Assembly (NCBI GenBank): GCA_013298815.1
Contig: JAAFJF010000004.1
Span: forward strand, 1-64,000
Length of the DNA stretch: 64,000 bases
Source of the DNA: Polaromonas sp.
Lineage (GTDB): Bacteria > Pseudomonadota > Gammaproteobacteria > Burkholderiales > Burkholderiaceae_C
Direction: 5' to 3'
A program made the position numbers and the translations under genes. Positions 1 to 9,950 of the stretch are shown in pieces (the stretch's first letter is position 1; each line of letters starts with the position of its first letter). The notes under the pieces are model-generated. The model saw nothing but the letters and a program-made list of their open reading frames with translations, was not told the DNA's origin and ran no database searches.

Positions 1-1263
1 CTGCAAGCGCAGGCACAAACCGAGGTGCAATGGTGGCATTCCATGACCGCCGTCAATGGCGAATGGGTCAATGACCTGGCCAAAGACTTCAACGCCAGCC
101 AAAAAGAATACAAAATTATCCCCACCTTCAAAGGCACCTACGACGAATCCATGACAGCCGCCGTCGCCGCCTTCCGCGCTGGTAACGCACCGCATATTTT
201 GCAGGTGTTCGAAGTGGGCACCGCTACCATGATGGCCAGCAAGGGCGCTGTAGTCCCCGTCGCGCAAGTCATGAAAGATGCTGGCCAAAAATTTGACCCT
301 AGCGGTTACGTCGCAGCCGTCGCTGGCTACTACACCGCGCCAAACGGCCAAATGCTGAGCATGCCTTTCAACAGCTCCACCACCGTGTTTTACATCAACA
401 AAGACGCTTTCAAAGCGGCAGGTATTGACACCTCCAAACCGCCAGGCACCTGGCCTGAAGTGGCGTTGGCAGCAGCCAAACTTAAAGCCAGCGGCCACAA
501 ATGCCCGTTCACCACGGCTTGGCAGGGTTGGACTCAGCTTGAGAGCTTCTCCGCCTGGCACAACGTCGAATTTGCGACAAAATCTAACGGTTTGGCGGGT
601 TTGGACGCCCGCATGAAGATCAACTCACCACTACACGTGCGCCACATTGAAAACTTGGCCAACATGGCCAAGCAAGGTTTGTTTGTCTACAAAGGCCGTG
701 GCAACGTGCCTGAAGCGAGCTTCATTTCTGGCGAATGCGCGATGGTCACCACCTCGTCTGGCTTTTACGGGAACGTGGCGAAAAACGCCAAGTTTGGCTA
801 CGGCTTGTCCACATTGCCTTATTACCCAGACGTTGCTGGCGCACCGCAAAACACCGTCATTGGTGGTGCCAGCTTGTGGGTCATGGCGGGTAAAAAGCCA
901 GCTGAGTACAAAGGCGTTGCGGCCTTTTTCAACTATATTTCCAGCCCCGAAGTGCAATCAGCCAGCCACAAACGCACGGGCTACCTGCCCGTCACCACAG
1001 CGGCTTACCAGTTGACTGAAAAATCTGGCTTTTACAAAGAAAAACCAGGAACCGACGTTGCCGTCACACAAATGATTCGCAAAGTAACAGACAAAAGCCG
1101 TGGCATTCGCCTAGGTAACTATGTCCAAATCCGCGCGGTGGAAGACGAAGAATTGGAACAAGTGTGGAATGGCAAAAAGACAGCACAAGAAGCGCTGGAC
1201 ACCATCGTCACCCGTGGTAACGAGCACTTGGCACGCTTTGAGGCGGCGAACAAAGGTAAATAA
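1..1263 (+). CDS. ugpB: sn-glycerol-3-phosphate ABC transporter, periplasmic binding protein (5' end missing)
   Basis: The reading frame is open from base 1, so the real start and most of the signal peptide lie outside the window. The first residues (LQAQAQTEVQWWHSM) look like the end of a signal peptide followed by the mature protein, so the GTG at 25 is not the start. About 420 residues are present, close to a full extracellular solute-binding protein family 1 protein. The protein would bind glycerol-3-phosphate or glycerophosphodiesters in the periplasm and deliver them to UgpAE. The call rests on overall similarity and on the order ugpB-A-E-C-Q downstream. Other family-1 sugar binders look alike, but the ugpQ neighbour favours ugpB. 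Confidence 0.9.
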   Translation: MQAQAQTEVQWWHSMTAVNGEWVNDLAKDFNASQKEYKIIPTFKGTYDESMTAAVAAFRAGNAPHILQVFEVGTATMMASKGAVVPVAQVMKDAGQKFDPSGYVAAVAGYYTAPNGQMLSMPFNSSTTVFYINKDAFKAAGIDTSKPPGTWPEVALAAAKLKASGHKCPFTTAWQGWTQLESFSAWHNVEFATKSNGLAGLDARMKINSPLHVRHIENLANMAKQGLFVYKGRGNVPEASFISGECAMVTTSSGFYGNVAKNAKFGYGLSTLPYYPDVAGAPQNTVIGGASLWVMAGKKPAEYKGVAAFFNYISSPEVQSASHKRTGYLPVTTAAYQLTEKSGFYKEKPGTDVAVTQMIRKVTDKSRGIRLGNYVQIRAVEDEELEQVWNGKKTAQEALDTIVTRGNEHLARFEAANKGK

Positions 1264-1275
1264 AAAGGTAAGTAA

Positions 1276-2157
1276 GTGGAAAAACGCGTTCAATTTCGAT
1301 CAACCTGGCTGCCCTGGCTGCTGATTGCGCCCCAGTTGGTCGTGATTCTCGTGTTTTTCTTTTGGCCAGCGGCGCAGGCGGTTTTACAGTCTTTTCAAGT
1401 GCAAGATGCGTTTGGGTTGTCTACCGAATGGGTGGGGTTTCAAAACTTTTTGCAGCTTTGGAGAGATGAAAGCTACTTGGCGTCCTTCAAAACCACCGCT
1501 ATTTTCTCAATTCTGGTTGCAATTTTGGGCATAGGCTTGTCGCTGCTGCTGGCTATTTTTGCCGACCGCATCATCAAGGGCGCGATGCTGTACAAAACGA
1601 TGTTAATCATCCCCTACGCCGTCGCCCCTGCTGTGGCAGGTGTGCTGTGGATTTTCATGTTTTCGCCGTCGTTAGGCGTGGTTGCCTACGCTTTGGGCAA
1701 AATTGGCATCAATTGGAACCATTTGCTCAACGGCACGCACGGCATGACGCTGATTGTCATGGCTGCCGTTTGGAAGCAGATTTCTTACAACTTTTTGTTC
1801 TTTTTGGCGGGTTTGCAGTCCATCCCCAAGTCGCTCATCGAAGCCGCCGCCATCGACGGTGCGAAGCCGTGGCGACGCTTTTGGACGATCCAGTTCCCGC
1901 TGCTCACGCCCACCACCTTCTTTTTACTCGTCATCAACATGGTGTACGCGTTTTTCGACACCTTTGCGATTGTGGATGCCACCACCCACGGCGGCCCTGG
2001 GCAAGACACTTCGATTTTGGTCTACAAGGTCTATTACGACGGCTTCAAGGCGATGGACTTGGGTGGCTCTGCCGCGCAGTCTGTGGTGTTGATGACGATT
2101 GTGATTCTGCTCACCGTGATTCAATTCCGCTTCGTTGAGAAAAAGGTAAATTACTAA
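1276..2157 (+). CDS. ugpA: sn-glycerol-3-phosphate ABC transporter permease UgpA
   Basis: A 293-residue inner-membrane permease with about six hydrophobic segments, the first starting near residue 12. The cytoplasmic EAA loop ([15 protein letters not shown], near residue 190) is the site that contacts the ATPase UgpC. It starts with GTG 12 bases after the ugpB stop, preceded by AGGTAAGTAA. It pairs with UgpE to form the channel for glycerol-3-phosphate. Length and motif are normal for the MalF-type permease family. Confidence 0.93.
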   Translation: MEKRVQFRSTWLPWLLIAPQLVVILVFFFWPAAQAVLQSFQVQDAFGLSTEWVGFQNFLQLWRDESYLASFKTTAIFSILVAILGIGLSLLLAIFADRIIKGAMLYKTMLIIPYAVAPAVAGVLWIFMFSPSLGVVAYALGKIGINWNHLLNGTHGMTLIVMAAVWKQISYNFLFFLAGLQSIPKSLIEAAAIDGAKPWRRFWTIQFPLLTPTTFFLLVINMVYAFFDTFAIVDATTHGGPGQDTSILVYKVYYDGFKAMDLGGSAAQSVVLMTIVILLTVIQFRFVEKKVNY

Positions 2158-2170
2158 ATGGCCAATCATC

Positions 2171-3025
2171 ATGGTTGAGCGCAACCCCTTCCTCACCTTC
2201 CTAGCCCACGCCGTCATGTGGATTGGCGTGTTGATCGTCGCCTTTCCGCTGTATTTGGCCTTCATCGCCTCCACCCACACCGCGCAAGAAATCGTGCAAG
2301 CACCCATGCCACTTCTGCCCGGCAGCCACATGTGGGAAACCTACGTCAAAGCGTTGACGGGCGGCGGTGCGGGCGGTGGCGGCTCGACTCAGCCCGTGGC
2401 GCACATGATGTGGGTGAGCTTTGTGACGGCGATGGTGATTGCGATTGGCAAAATCACCATTTCTCTGCTTTCCGCCTTTGCTATTGTTTATTTCCGTTTC
2501 CCCTTCAAAACTCTGTTTTTTTGGATGATTTTTGTCACCTTGATGCTGCCTGTCGAGGTGCGCATTGGTCCGACCTACAAAGTCGTTGCCGATCTGGGCA
2601 TGCTCAACACCTACGCGGGTTTGACAGTTCCGCTCATCGCCTCGGCCACGGCCACATTTTTGTTCCGCCAGTTTTTCATGTCTGTGCCCGATGAGTTGAC
2701 CGAAGCATCGCGCATGGATGGCGCTAGCCCAATGCGGTTTTTCTTTGATATTTTGCTGCCGCTGTCCAAAACCTCCATCGCCGCGCTGTTTGTGATTCAA
2801 TTCATTTACGGCTGGAACCAGTACCTGTGGCCGCTTCTAGCGACGACGACAGAGAGCATGTACCCCGTGGTGGTCGGCATCAAGATGATGGTGGCGGGGG
2901 GTGATTCACAAAACGAATGGAACGTTGTCATGGCAACAGCCATTTTGGCCATGCTGCCGCCAGCCGCGGTGGTGATGTTGATGCAGAAATGGTTTGTTAA
3001 GGGCTTGGTTGATACTGAGAAATAG
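2171..3025 (+). CDS. ugpE: sn-glycerol-3-phosphate ABC transporter permease UgpE
   Basis: A 284-residue second permease subunit with six hydrophobic segments and the EAA loop (ELTEASRMDGASPM) near residue 175. An ATG directly after the ugpA stop (2158) runs into a stop after seven codons, so the start is the ATG at 2171. A glycine-rich stretch (GGGAGGGG) lies in the first periplasmic loop, near residues 65-73. It forms the membrane channel with UgpA and is cotranscribed with it. Confidence 0.92.
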   Translation: MVERNPFLTFLAHAVMWIGVLIVAFPLYLAFIASTHTAQEIVQAPMPLLPGSHMWETYVKALTGGGAGGGGSTQPVAHMMWVSFVTAMVIAIGKITISLLSAFAIVYFRFPFKTLFFWMIFVTLMLPVEVRIGPTYKVVADLGMLNTYAGLTVPLIASATATFLFRQFFMSVPDELTEASRMDGASPMRFFFDILLPLSKTSIAALFVIQFIYGWNQYLWPLLATTTESMYPVVVGIKMMVAGGDSQNEWNVVMATAILAMLPPAAVVMLMQKWFVKGLVDTEK

Positions 3026-3086
3026 TGAAAAACAGCCCTAAAACAAGCAAAACGCCGTGAAAACCCAGTTTTACCCCTCAAATATG

Positions 3087-3136
3087 ACTCTATCCAGCGT
3101 ATTTACTGCCTGAGCAGCTATTAAATTTATAGTAAA
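3087..3136 (-). repeat. Dispersed 45-50 bp repeat, copy 1 (intergenic, ugpE-ugpC)
   Basis: Reads on the plus strand CCAGCGTATTTACTGCC, then TGAGCAGCTATT, then an AT-rich loop ending in ATAGT. This is the reverse complement of the family consensus. It fills most of the 132-base gap between ugpE and ugpC. Confidence 0.85.
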
Positions 3137-3157
3137 AATATTGCGTTAATCTACAAA

Positions 3158-4165
3158 ATGGCTTCAATCTCCCTCAAAAACATCATCAAATGCTACGGCT
3201 CTGGCAAATCGGCGACGCAAGTGATCCACGGCGTGAATGCTGAGATTGCTGATGGCGAATTCATCGTCATCGTCGGGCCATCCGGTTGCGGCAAATCGAC
3301 GTTACTTCGCATGGTTGCGGGCTTGGAAGAAGTCTCAGGCGGCGAGGTGTGCATTGGTAGCCGTGTGGTGAACGATCTAGAACCCGCTGACCGCGACATC
3401 GCCATGGTCTTCCAAAACTACGCGCTTTACCCGCACATGAGCGTGTTTGACAACATGGCCTACGGTCTGAAAATCGCCAAAGTGCCGAAAGACGAGATCA
3501 AAACGCGCGTTGACAAAGCCGCTAAAATTCTTGAACTCGGCGGCCTGCTAGAGCGCAAACCGCGCGATATGTCTGGCGGCCAACGTCAGCGCGTGGCCAT
3601 GGGCCGCGCCATTGTGCGACAGCCGCAGGTGTTTTTGTTTGACGAACCGTTGTCCAATTTGGATGCCAAACTACGCGCCCAAACCCGCCTAGAAATTCAA
3701 AAACTGCACCGCGAGCTGGGCATCACCTCGCTTTTTGTCACCCACGACCAGGTCGAAGCCATGACCCTTGCGCAACGCATGATGGTGATGAATGCCGGCG
3801 TGATGGAGCAATTTGGCACCCCCGAAGAGGTCTACAACCGCCCTGCCAGCACCTTTGTGGCGAGTTTTATCGGCTCGCCGCCTATGAATTTGCTCAAATC
3901 CGCGCCAGATGGTAAATCGGGGCTAATCCTTGGCATCCGGCCCGAGCATTTGGATATTTCCACGTCGGGTTGGCCACTCAAAGTCGAAGCCATCGAGCTT
4001 TTGGGCGCGGAACGTTTGGTGTACGCCACGTTGAACGACGAGCGCGTCATCATCCGCTGCGATGAACATCAGCCCGCGCCAGCGATTGGCAGCACCATTT
4101 ACGCCATACCGCGAGCGGACAAAGTGCATCATTTTGACGCAACGACAGGCAAGCGCATCTCTTAA
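3158..4165 (+). CDS. ugpC: sn-glycerol-3-phosphate ABC transporter, ATP-binding protein UgpC
   Basis: A 335-residue ABC ATPase of the MalK/UgpC type. Visible motifs are Walker [10 protein letters not shown] near residue 40, the signature MSGGQRQR near 137, Walker B VFLFDEP near 157 and the H-loop VTHDQ near 191. The C-terminal part from about residue 240 is the shortened TOBE regulatory domain of this subfamily. It energises UgpAE from the cytoplasmic face. It is separated from ugpE by a dispersed repeat but is probably still in the same transcription unit. Confidence 0.93.
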   Translation: MASISLKNIIKCYGSGKSATQVIHGVNAEIADGEFIVIVGPSGCGKSTLLRMVAGLEEVSGGEVCIGSRVVNDLEPADRDIAMVFQNYALYPHMSVFDNMAYGLKIAKVPKDEIKTRVDKAAKILELGGLLERKPRDMSGGQRQRVAMGRAIVRQPQVFLFDEPLSNLDAKLRAQTRLEIQKLHRELGITSLFVTHDQVEAMTLAQRMMVMNAGVMEQFGTPEEVYNRPASTFVASFIGSPPMNLLKSAPDGKSGLILGIRPEHLDISTSGWPLKVEAIELLGAERLVYATLNDERVIIRCDEHQPAPAIGSTIYAIPRADKVHHFDATTGKRIS

Positions 4166-4177
4166 ATGAGAGCCTCG

Positions 4178-4240
4178 TCATTCCCGCGAAGGCGGGAATC
4201 CACGGTGGCGGGACATGGATTCCCGCCTTCGCGGGAATGA
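4178..4240. repeat. Paired inverted palindromic repeat (REPIN/dRS3-like), copy A
   Basis: Two perfectly complementary 25-base arms lie at 4178-4202 and 4216-4240, separated by 13 bases. Each arm is itself an imperfect palindrome with the core ATTCCCGCGAAGGCGGGAAT. The layout fits REP-type doublets, and the core fits the ATTCCC-N8-GGGAAT pattern of neisserial dRS3 repeats. It sits between ugpC and ugpQ and could fold into a long hairpin. A related copy lies upstream of prfA. Confidence 0.9.
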
Positions 4241-4266
4241 CCGTTTTTTGCCTAGATAATTGACTT

Positions 4267-5025
4267 ATGCAAACCGTCACATCAGAAAATTGGCCATACC
4301 CGCGCTGGATCGCCCACCGCGGCGCTGGCAAACTCGCCCCTGAAAACACCCTCGCCGCCTTCAAACTAGGTGCTAGTCAAGGCTACCGCATGTTTGAATG
4401 CGATGTGAAGCTAAGCAGCGATGGCGTACCTTTTTTGCTGCACGACAGCACGTTGGAGCGCACGACGTCGGGCACAGGAATCGCTGGTGAGCAAACTTGG
4501 GCAAACCTCTCACAACTCGATGCCGGCAGCTGGCATTCACGAAGCTTTGCCGGCGAACCGTTGCCAACATTCGCTAACATCGCTCAATTTTGCCTAAAAA
4601 ACGGCTATTTCCTTAATATTGAAATCAAACCCTCGCCTGGTCAAGAAGCCGAAACCGGCAAAATCGTTGCCGAGCACGCCGCGCGTTTGTGGAAAGACGC
4701 TGACCGCCTCGACTTGTTCCCCCCTTTATTGACCTCCTTCCGCCCCGAATCCCTAGAAGCCGCCCAAGCCGCCGCCCCGCACCTGCCACGCGGTTTGCTG
4801 TTGGACACCCTGTGGAAAGGCTGGCTAGAAACCGCCTTGGTTTTAGATTGCAGCGCCATTGTCTGCAACCACGCACTGTGGGACACCTCATCCGTCACCC
4901 AAGCCAAAAGCGCAGGCTTTCGCAGCCTGAGCTACACGGTCAACGACGAGTGGGCGGCGCAGCGCTTGCTGGATTTAGGGACGGATGGGGTGATTACAGA
5001 TCGTGTGGATTTGTTTGTGCCCTAA
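4267..5025 (+). CDS. ugpQ: Glycerophosphodiester phosphodiesterase, cytoplasmic
   Basis: A 252-residue GDPD-family enzyme that hydrolyses glycerophosphodiesters to glycerol-3-phosphate and an alcohol. The HRGAGKLAPENT motif near residue 16, the metal ligands in FECDVK near residue 40 and the LLHDSTLERTTSG motif near residue 58 are all present. There is no signal peptide, as expected for UgpQ acting on diesters imported by UgpBAEC. The start ATG lies 6 bases after a GATAAT sequence and has no Shine-Dalgarno. It ends convergently with a 4-base overlap against the next gene. Confidence 0.92.
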   Translation: MQTVTSENWPYPRWIAHRGAGKLAPENTLAAFKLGASQGYRMFECDVKLSSDGVPFLLHDSTLERTTSGTGIAGEQTWANLSQLDAGSWHSRSFAGEPLPTFANIAQFCLKNGYFLNIEIKPSPGQEAETGKIVAEHAARLWKDADRLDLFPPLLTSFRPESLEAAQAAAPHLPRGLLLDTLWKGWLETALVLDCSAIVCNHALWDTSSVTQAKSAGFRSLSYTVNDEWAAQRLLDLGTDGVITDRVDLFVP

Positions 5026-5297
5026 GCCCGCCACCCCTGATACCACCACTGGCAAACCGCCGCCACAACGACCATCGCGCCATAAGTCGCCATCTTGCCG
5101 TCGGTGCTGAAAATGACCAATCCGGCGAATAAAACGCCTAAACATGCCAAGCTGGTAAACAGTATTTGCGACTTCAAGGGTCGTTTAAAGGGAGTTTTGC
5201 GCCAGATCAGGCGGCTAAAAAGAGGCACCATCACGCCCATGGCTAGGGCGGGCAGCGCGAAGTTGACGATATGGTTGAGAAGGTCGAAAAAGCTCAT
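5022..5297 (-). CDS. Small integral membrane protein, unknown function
   Basis: A 91-residue protein with three hydrophobic segments, roughly residues 12-30, 44-62 and 68-86, so probably a small inner-membrane protein. I do not recognise a characterised family. Its 3' end overlaps the ugpQ stop by 4 bases on the opposite strand. Its start is divergent from hemA with about 56 bases between them. It is kept as a gene because it fills the gap and its hydrophobic pattern is coherent. Confidence 0.6.
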   Translation of the reverse strand: MSFFDLLNHIVNFALPALAMGVMVPLFSRLIWRKTPFKRPLKSQILFTSLACLGVLFAGLVIFSTDGKMATYGAMVVVAAVCQWWYQGWRA

Positions 5298-5341
5298 AAA
5301 CCAAGTTTAAGCCAAGTCAAAGGACAAAATTTTAGAAAATT

Positions 5342-5347
5342 TATAAT
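5342..5347 (+). promoter_or_regulatory. -10 element of the hemA promoter, possibly giving a leaderless mRNA
   Basis: A perfect TATAAT ends 6 bases before the hemA ATG, which would put the transcription start at or next to the A of the start codon. The only -35-like sequence (AGGACA at 5321-5326) is weak and has a short 15-base spacer. There is no Shine-Dalgarno between the -10 and the ATG. Confidence 0.45.
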
Positions 5348-5353
5348 AGCGGG

Positions 5354-6664
5354 ATGGCAGTTTGGGCATTAGGAATTAATCACACCACCGCGCCGCTCGA
5401 TTTACGCGGGCGGTTTGCGTTTGCTATCGACCAAATTGAGCCGACTTTACACCGTATGCGCTCGGATTTGGGGCGTAGTTTGGCTCTGCCTAGTGATCAA
5501 GCACCCTTAGAAGCCGCGCTGATTTCTACTTGTAACCGGACTGAAATTTACATTGCCAGTGCTGAAGTTACTTCTACCATAAGCTCAAATGCCACGCTGG
5601 AATGGATGGCGCAGCTGGGCGGCGTGTCTCCCGCTGCTTTGAGAGCCCATTCGTACACCCTGCAAGACGGCTTAGCCGCCCGTCACGCTTTTCGCGTTGC
5701 CAGCGGGCTGGACAGCATGGTGCTGGGCGAGCCGCAGATTTTGGGACAGATGAAAGACGCCGTGCGCGTGGCCGGCGATGCTGGCGCGCTGGGAGCGACG
5801 CTCAACCAGCTGTTTCAGCGTAGTTTTTCTGTCGCCAAAGAAGTGCGCAGCAACACAGAGATTGGCGCACATTCCATCAGCATGGCAGCGGCGGCAGTGC
5901 GTTTGGCCGGTCAATTGTTTGAAGATTTGTCAAAAATCAAGGTTTTATTCGTCGGCGCCGGTGAAATGATTGAATTGTGCGCTACACATTTCGCAGCAAA
6001 ACAACCCAAATCCATTGCCATTGCTAACCGCACGCTGGAGCGCGGCGAAAAGCTGGCCAGCCGCTTTGGCGCAGAATCTATCCGCTTGGCCGACCTGCCC
6101 AGCCGCTTGCATGAGTTTGACGCCGTCATCAGCTGCACGGCCAGCACGCTGCCCATCATTGGGCTGGGTGCGGTCGAACGCGCGCTCAAATTACGCAAAC
6201 ACCGCCCCATCTTCATGGTCGATTTGGCCGTGCCGCGCGACATCGAGCTGGAAGTCAAAGCCCTGCAAGACGTGTATTTGTACACCGTAGATGATTTGGC
6301 TGGCGTGGTGCAAACCGGCCAAGCGAACCGCCAAGCGGCAGTAGCTGAAGCCGAAACCATTATCGACGCTGGGGTGCAAAGTTTCATGCACTGGCTGGAC
6401 CAGCGAAATCCGGCGACGGGAAGTGTGTCGCTGATTCAGCAACTCAATGCCCAAACTGACGACTGGCGCGAAGCTGAGCTGGCACGCGCCCGCAAGCTCT
6501 TGGCCAAAGGCGAGCCTATTGACGCCGTGCTGGAAGCGCTGGCCAAGGGTTTGACACAAAAAATGCTGCACGGCGCGTATGCCGAACTGCACGCCGGCGA
6601 CGCGACGGCGCGTGAGCACACCGCTCAGGTGGTGCAGAAGTTGTTTTTGCGTAAAGAGCGTTAG
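5354..6664 (+). CDS. hemA: Glutamyl-tRNA reductase
   Basis: A 436-residue enzyme that reduces Glu-tRNA(Glu) to glutamate-1-semialdehyde, the first step of C5-pathway tetrapyrrole synthesis. Motifs in order are GINHTTAPLDLR at the N terminus, the catalytic Cys60 in STCNRTEIY, GLDSMVLGEPQILGQ near residue 117, the Rossmann motif VGAGEMIE near 200 and a C-terminal dimerisation helix. The start is fixed by the conserved N-terminal sequence. It precedes prfA, as in many Burkholderiales, with an inverted-repeat pair between them. Confidence 0.96.
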   Translation: MAVWALGINHTTAPLDLRGRFAFAIDQIEPTLHRMRSDLGRSLALPSDQAPLEAALISTCNRTEIYIASAEVTSTISSNATLEWMAQLGGVSPAALRAHSYTLQDGLAARHAFRVASGLDSMVLGEPQILGQMKDAVRVAGDAGALGATLNQLFQRSFSVAKEVRSNTEIGAHSISMAAAAVRLAGQLFEDLSKIKVLFVGAGEMIELCATHFAAKQPKSIAIANRTLERGEKLASRFGAESIRLADLPSRLHEFDAVISCTASTLPIIGLGAVERALKLRKHRPIFMVDLAVPRDIELEVKALQDVYLYTVDDLAGVVQTGQANRQAAVAEAETIIDAGVQSFMHWLDQRNPATGSVSLIQQLNAQTDDWREAELARARKLLAKGEPIDAVLEALAKGLTQKMLHGAYAELHAGDATAREHTAQVVQKLFLRKER

Positions 6665-6710
6665 CTGAGCTAAACGTTTTACGACCCTTTACGACCTCAT
6701 CGTCGAACCG

Positions 6711-6804
6711 TCATTCCCGCGCAGGCGGGAATCCATGACCCCAAACGAATCCGACACCCTTTGAGCTTGAAATGACCTATGGATTCCCGCCTACGCGGGA
6801 ATGA
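6711..6804. repeat. Paired inverted palindromic repeat (REPIN/dRS3-like), copy B
   Basis: Arms at 6711-6735 and 6780-6804 are complementary over 25 bases with one mismatch and are separated by 44 bases. Each arm has the core ATTCCCGCG..CGGGAAT seen in copy A. Both copies are followed about 10-20 bases later by TAGATAATT and then by a gene start (ugpQ, prfA). The repeat unit may therefore extend into the promoter-like sequence. Confidence 0.88.
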
Positions 6805-6837
6805 AAGCCGTTAAAAGCATAGATAATTTAAAAACTA

Positions 6838-7932
6838 ATGAAACCTTTCCTACGACAACAGCTAGAACGCTACCCCATCCGCCTTGGTGAACTCAACTTC
6901 TTCTTGCAGCAAGAAGGCATCACCGACGACATGAAAAAGTATCTGGCACTGAACAAAGAGCATGCCGAAGTGACCACTGTGGCTGGACGATTTGAACTGT
7001 TTCTCAAGCGTGAAAAAGATTTAGCCGACGCCCAATCCATGTTGGATGACAACGACATGGCAGACATGCACGAGATGGCAAAAGAAGAAATCAAAGATGC
7101 CAAAGCCGACATCGCACAGCTGGAAGACGAGCTGCAAGGCCTGCTGTTGCCCAAAGACCCGGATGACGAGCGCAATGCGTTTGTAGAGATACGCGCCGGC
7201 ACGGGTGGTGACGAATCTGCGCTGTTTGCGGGCGACTTGATGCGCATGTACACCAAGTATGGCGAACGTATGGGCTTCAAAGTTGAGATCATGAGCGAGT
7301 CGTTTGGTGAAGTTGGCGGCTACAAAGAAGTTGTGCTGAAGATGTCAGGGGACAATGTTTACGGCAAACTCAAGTTCGAATCCGGCGGTCACCGCGTGCA
7401 GCGCGTGCCAGACACGGAGACCCAAGGCCGTATCCACACCAGCGCCTGCACTGTGGCGGTGATGCCTGAGCCGGATGAGGCGATTTTGATCACGCTGAAC
7501 CCAGCAGACTTGCGCATAGACACCTACCGCGCAAGCGGTGCGGGTGGCCAGCACATCAACAAAACGGATTCTGCCGTGCGCGTCACCCACCTGCCCACCG
7601 GCTTGGTGGCGGAGTGCCAAGATGGCCGCAGCCAGCACAGCAACAAGGCGTCCGCCCTGAAAGTGCTGCAAGCCCGTCTGAATGAAAAAGACCGCGCCGA
7701 GCGCCATGCCAAAGAAGCCGCCACCCGCAAAGGCCTGGTCGGCAGTGGCGACCGCAGCGACCGCATCCGCACCTACAACTTCCCGCAAGGCCGCCTGACT
7801 GAGCACCGCATCAACCTGACGCTGTACAAGCTGCAGTTTGTGATGATGGGCGAGATTGACGAGGTGGTTGAAGGGCTGCTGCTGGCGCGCAAGGCGGAAC
7901 AATTGGAAGAACTTGAGGTCAGCTCAACGTGA
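6838..7932 (+). CDS. prfA: Peptide chain release factor 1
   Basis: A 364-residue class I release factor that reads UAA and UAG and triggers peptidyl-tRNA hydrolysis. The GGQ catalytic motif is at residues 236-238. The tripeptide anticodon region lies upstream of it ([14 protein letters not shown], near 190). The start codon has no Shine-Dalgarno but fits the family N terminus. The stop overlaps the next gene by 4 bases (GTGA). The last 26 codons have a diverged second copy at 9949-10020, so this 3' end may be recombinant. Confidence 0.96.
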   Translation: MKPFLRQQLERYPIRLGELNFFLQQEGITDDMKKYLALNKEHAEVTTVAGRFELFLKREKDLADAQSMLDDNDMADMHEMAKEEIKDAKADIAQLEDELQGLLLPKDPDDERNAFVEIRAGTGGDESALFAGDLMRMYTKYGERMGFKVEIMSESFGEVGGYKEVVLKMSGDNVYGKLKFESGGHRVQRVPDTETQGRIHTSACTVAVMPEPDEAILITLNPADLRIDTYRASGAGGQHINKTDSAVRVTHLPTGLVAECQDGRSQHSNKASALKVLQARLNEKDRAERHAKEAATRKGLVGSGDRSDRIRTYNFPQGRLTEHRINLTLYKLQFVMMGEIDEVVEGLLLARKAEQLEELEVSST

Positions 7933-9950
7933 CAACCCTATCAAATCAATTGAATTACCGGGCTGATATTGACGGCTTACGGGCAGTTGCAGTTTTGTCT
8001 GTGTTGGCTTTTCACGCATTTCCAACCGTATTGCAAAGCGGCTTCATCGGTGTCGATATTTTTTTTGTTATTTCTGGTTTCTTAATTTCAAGTATTATTT
8101 TGAAAAGCTTGATTGAAGGCAGTTTTAGTTTTTCTGATTTCTATATCCGACGTGTTCAACGTATTTTTCCAGCGCTCTTGCTTGTCTTGCTGTGCAGTTT
8201 TGTTGTCGGTTGGTTCGCACTTTTACCTTTAGAACTGAAAGAGCTTGGAAAACATATTGCCGCAGGAGCAGGATTTAGCTCGAACTTTATATTACTCAGC
8301 GAGAGCGGGTATTTCGATAATCTTTCCGATTCCAAACCTCTCTTGCATCTTTGGTCGCTAGGTATTGAAGAACAGTTTTATCTTGTTTGGCCATTTGTGC
8401 TGTATGTAGCTTGGAAAACAAAGACAAATTTTCTGCTCGTAATTTCAATACTTTTGCTTTTTTCTTTCGCACTTAATGCAGGCAGAATTCACCATCACGC
8501 AATTTCAGTTTTTTACAGCCCACAATCTAGATTTTGGGAATTATTAATTGGCGCAGCCTTGGCTGGATTAATGTTAGAAAGTTCTAAATTTCATGCTTGG
8601 CTCAATTCACCAAAGTATGCGCATCTCATAGCAAAAAATGTGCTTTCTTTTAGCGGTGCAATGCTTTTAGCAATTAGTTATTTTTTATTAACCAAGGATA
8701 AGCGATTCCCAGGTTGGTGGGCCCTATTACCGACTCTGGGCACAGCACTGATGATTGCAGCTGGATCGCGGGCTTGGTTGAATCACGTAATGTTATCGAG
8801 TCGACTCTTGGTTTGGATTGGTTTGATCAGTTTTCCGCTCTATCTGTGGCATTGGCCGATGTTATCTTTCGCTCGTGTCATGCAAAACGAAATACCATCA
8901 GTTGAGATTCGAGTTGTTGCGCTACTCTTGTCATTTGTATTAGCTTGGCTGACCTATATTTTGCTAGAAAAACCCATTCGGCACGGCAGACAGGGCGACA
9001 TTACCTCTGGAGCATGCTCACCGATAGGATTTAAAACACCAGCAATACTGATGCTTTTAATGCTGCTTATTGGTCTAGTTGGTTATAACGCTTACAACAG
9101 AGATGGCTACCGATTCAGAGCTAGTTTTAAGAAATTTGAACTGCAAAATAATGGCTTTAATTGGGATGATTCAGCAAAGTATGCCAACGATACTAAGGAT
9201 GATCCACCCAATTTCAAACGTGATGTACTACTGATTGGCGACAGCCATGCGCAAGCAATCTTTGGTGGACTCAGTGAGTTATATAAAAAACACAGCACCC
9301 GCTTGCAACTTAGAGCAGGCGCAGCATGCCCCCCGTTTTATGACTTAACGGTTCAACATATTGGACATGCAGAAGAATGCAAAGATTTGATGAATGGATT
9401 CTTAGATGAAGCAATCAAAGACGACACCATAAAAACTGTCATTCTGACAAGCAGAGGTCCACTTTATCTAACAGGTCGAGGCTTTGGTGACGGTGATGCT
9501 ATTCACTTAAAGGTCAAATCAAAATTTGCGAATCCTACATCAGACGAAGACTACACCGATGTTTTTGCAGATGCCATGACAAGAACGCTTGACATGCTGA
9601 CCAATGTCAATAAAAAAGTTATTTTTATCGTTGATGCTCCAGAGATGGGGTTTGCGCCGGAGCTGTGCGTTGATGTCAGGCCCTTTAAACTCATTGACAA
9701 TAAAAAAACTACCTGTGGAATAAAGAAGGAAGTTTTTGACAAAAGAAATGCTAGTTACCTAACCATTATTGCGGCGCAAGCACAAGCCTTTCCACAGGTC
9801 AAATTCTTATACCCATCCAAGCACCTGTGCGACGATCAATTTTGTTACGCCAAAAAAGATGGCATTATCTTCTACCGCGACGATGACCATTTGTCATATG
9901 AAGGCGGTTTGAAGATGGGGCAATTATTAGAAAACGATATTTTCCAATGA
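7929..9950 (+). CDS. Membrane acyltransferase of the OafA/YrhL type with C-terminal SGNH domain
   Basis: A 673-residue protein. Residues 1 to about 350 form an acyltransferase-3 membrane domain with about ten hydrophobic segments, opening with the typical [19 protein letters not shown] and carrying [15 protein letters not shown]. Residues about 400-673 form an SGNH hydrolase-like domain with GDSHA near residue 435 and a DDDHLS Asp/His pair near 652. Such proteins O-acetylate lipopolysaccharide O-antigen, exopolysaccharide or peptidoglycan; the substrate cannot be told from sequence. The start is GTG, overlapping the prfA stop. The gene is clearly AT-richer than prfA and is followed by a duplicate prfA tail, both signs of acquisition. 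Confidence 0.9.
   Translation: MTTLSNQLNYRADIDGLRAVAVLSVLAFHAFPTVLQSGFIGVDIFFVISGFLISSIILKSLIEGSFSFSDFYIRRVQRIFPALLLVLLCSFVVGWFALLPLELKELGKHIAAGAGFSSNFILLSESGYFDNLSDSKPLLHLWSLGIEEQFYLVWPFVLYVAWKTKTNFLLVISILLLFSFALNAGRIHHHAISVFYSPQSRFWELLIGAALAGLMLESSKFHAWLNSPKYAHLIAKNVLSFSGAMLLAISYFLLTKDKRFPGWWALLPTLGTALMIAAGSRAWLNHVMLSSRLLVWIGLISFPLYLWHWPMLSFARVMQNEIPSVEIRVVALLLSFVLAWLTYILLEKPIRHGRQGDITSGACSPIGFKTPAILMLLMLLIGLVGYNAYNRDGYRFRASFKKFELQNNGFNWDDSAKYANDTKDDPPNFKRDVLLIGDSHAQAIFGGLSELYKKHSTRLQLRAGAACPPFYDLTVQHIGHAEECKDLMNGFLDEAIKDDTIKTVILTSRGPLYLTGRGFGDGDAIHLKVKSKFANPTSDEDYTDVFADAMTRTLDMLTNVNKKVIFIVDAPEMGFAPELCVDVRPFKLIDNKKTTCGIKKEVFDKRNASYLTIIAAQAQAFPQVKFLYPSKHLCDDQFCYAKKDGIIFYRDDDHLSYEGGLKMGQLLENDIFQ

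Noticed and set aside
1647-2138. 163-codon open frame overlapping ugpA
   Set aside because: It lies wholly inside ugpA in another frame and its protein is His/Arg-rich with no family features; the ugpA frame is clearly the coding one.
2201-2800. 199-codon antisense open frame over ugpE
   Set aside because: It is a long antisense shadow with low-complexity Gln/His content; ugpE is conserved on the plus strand.
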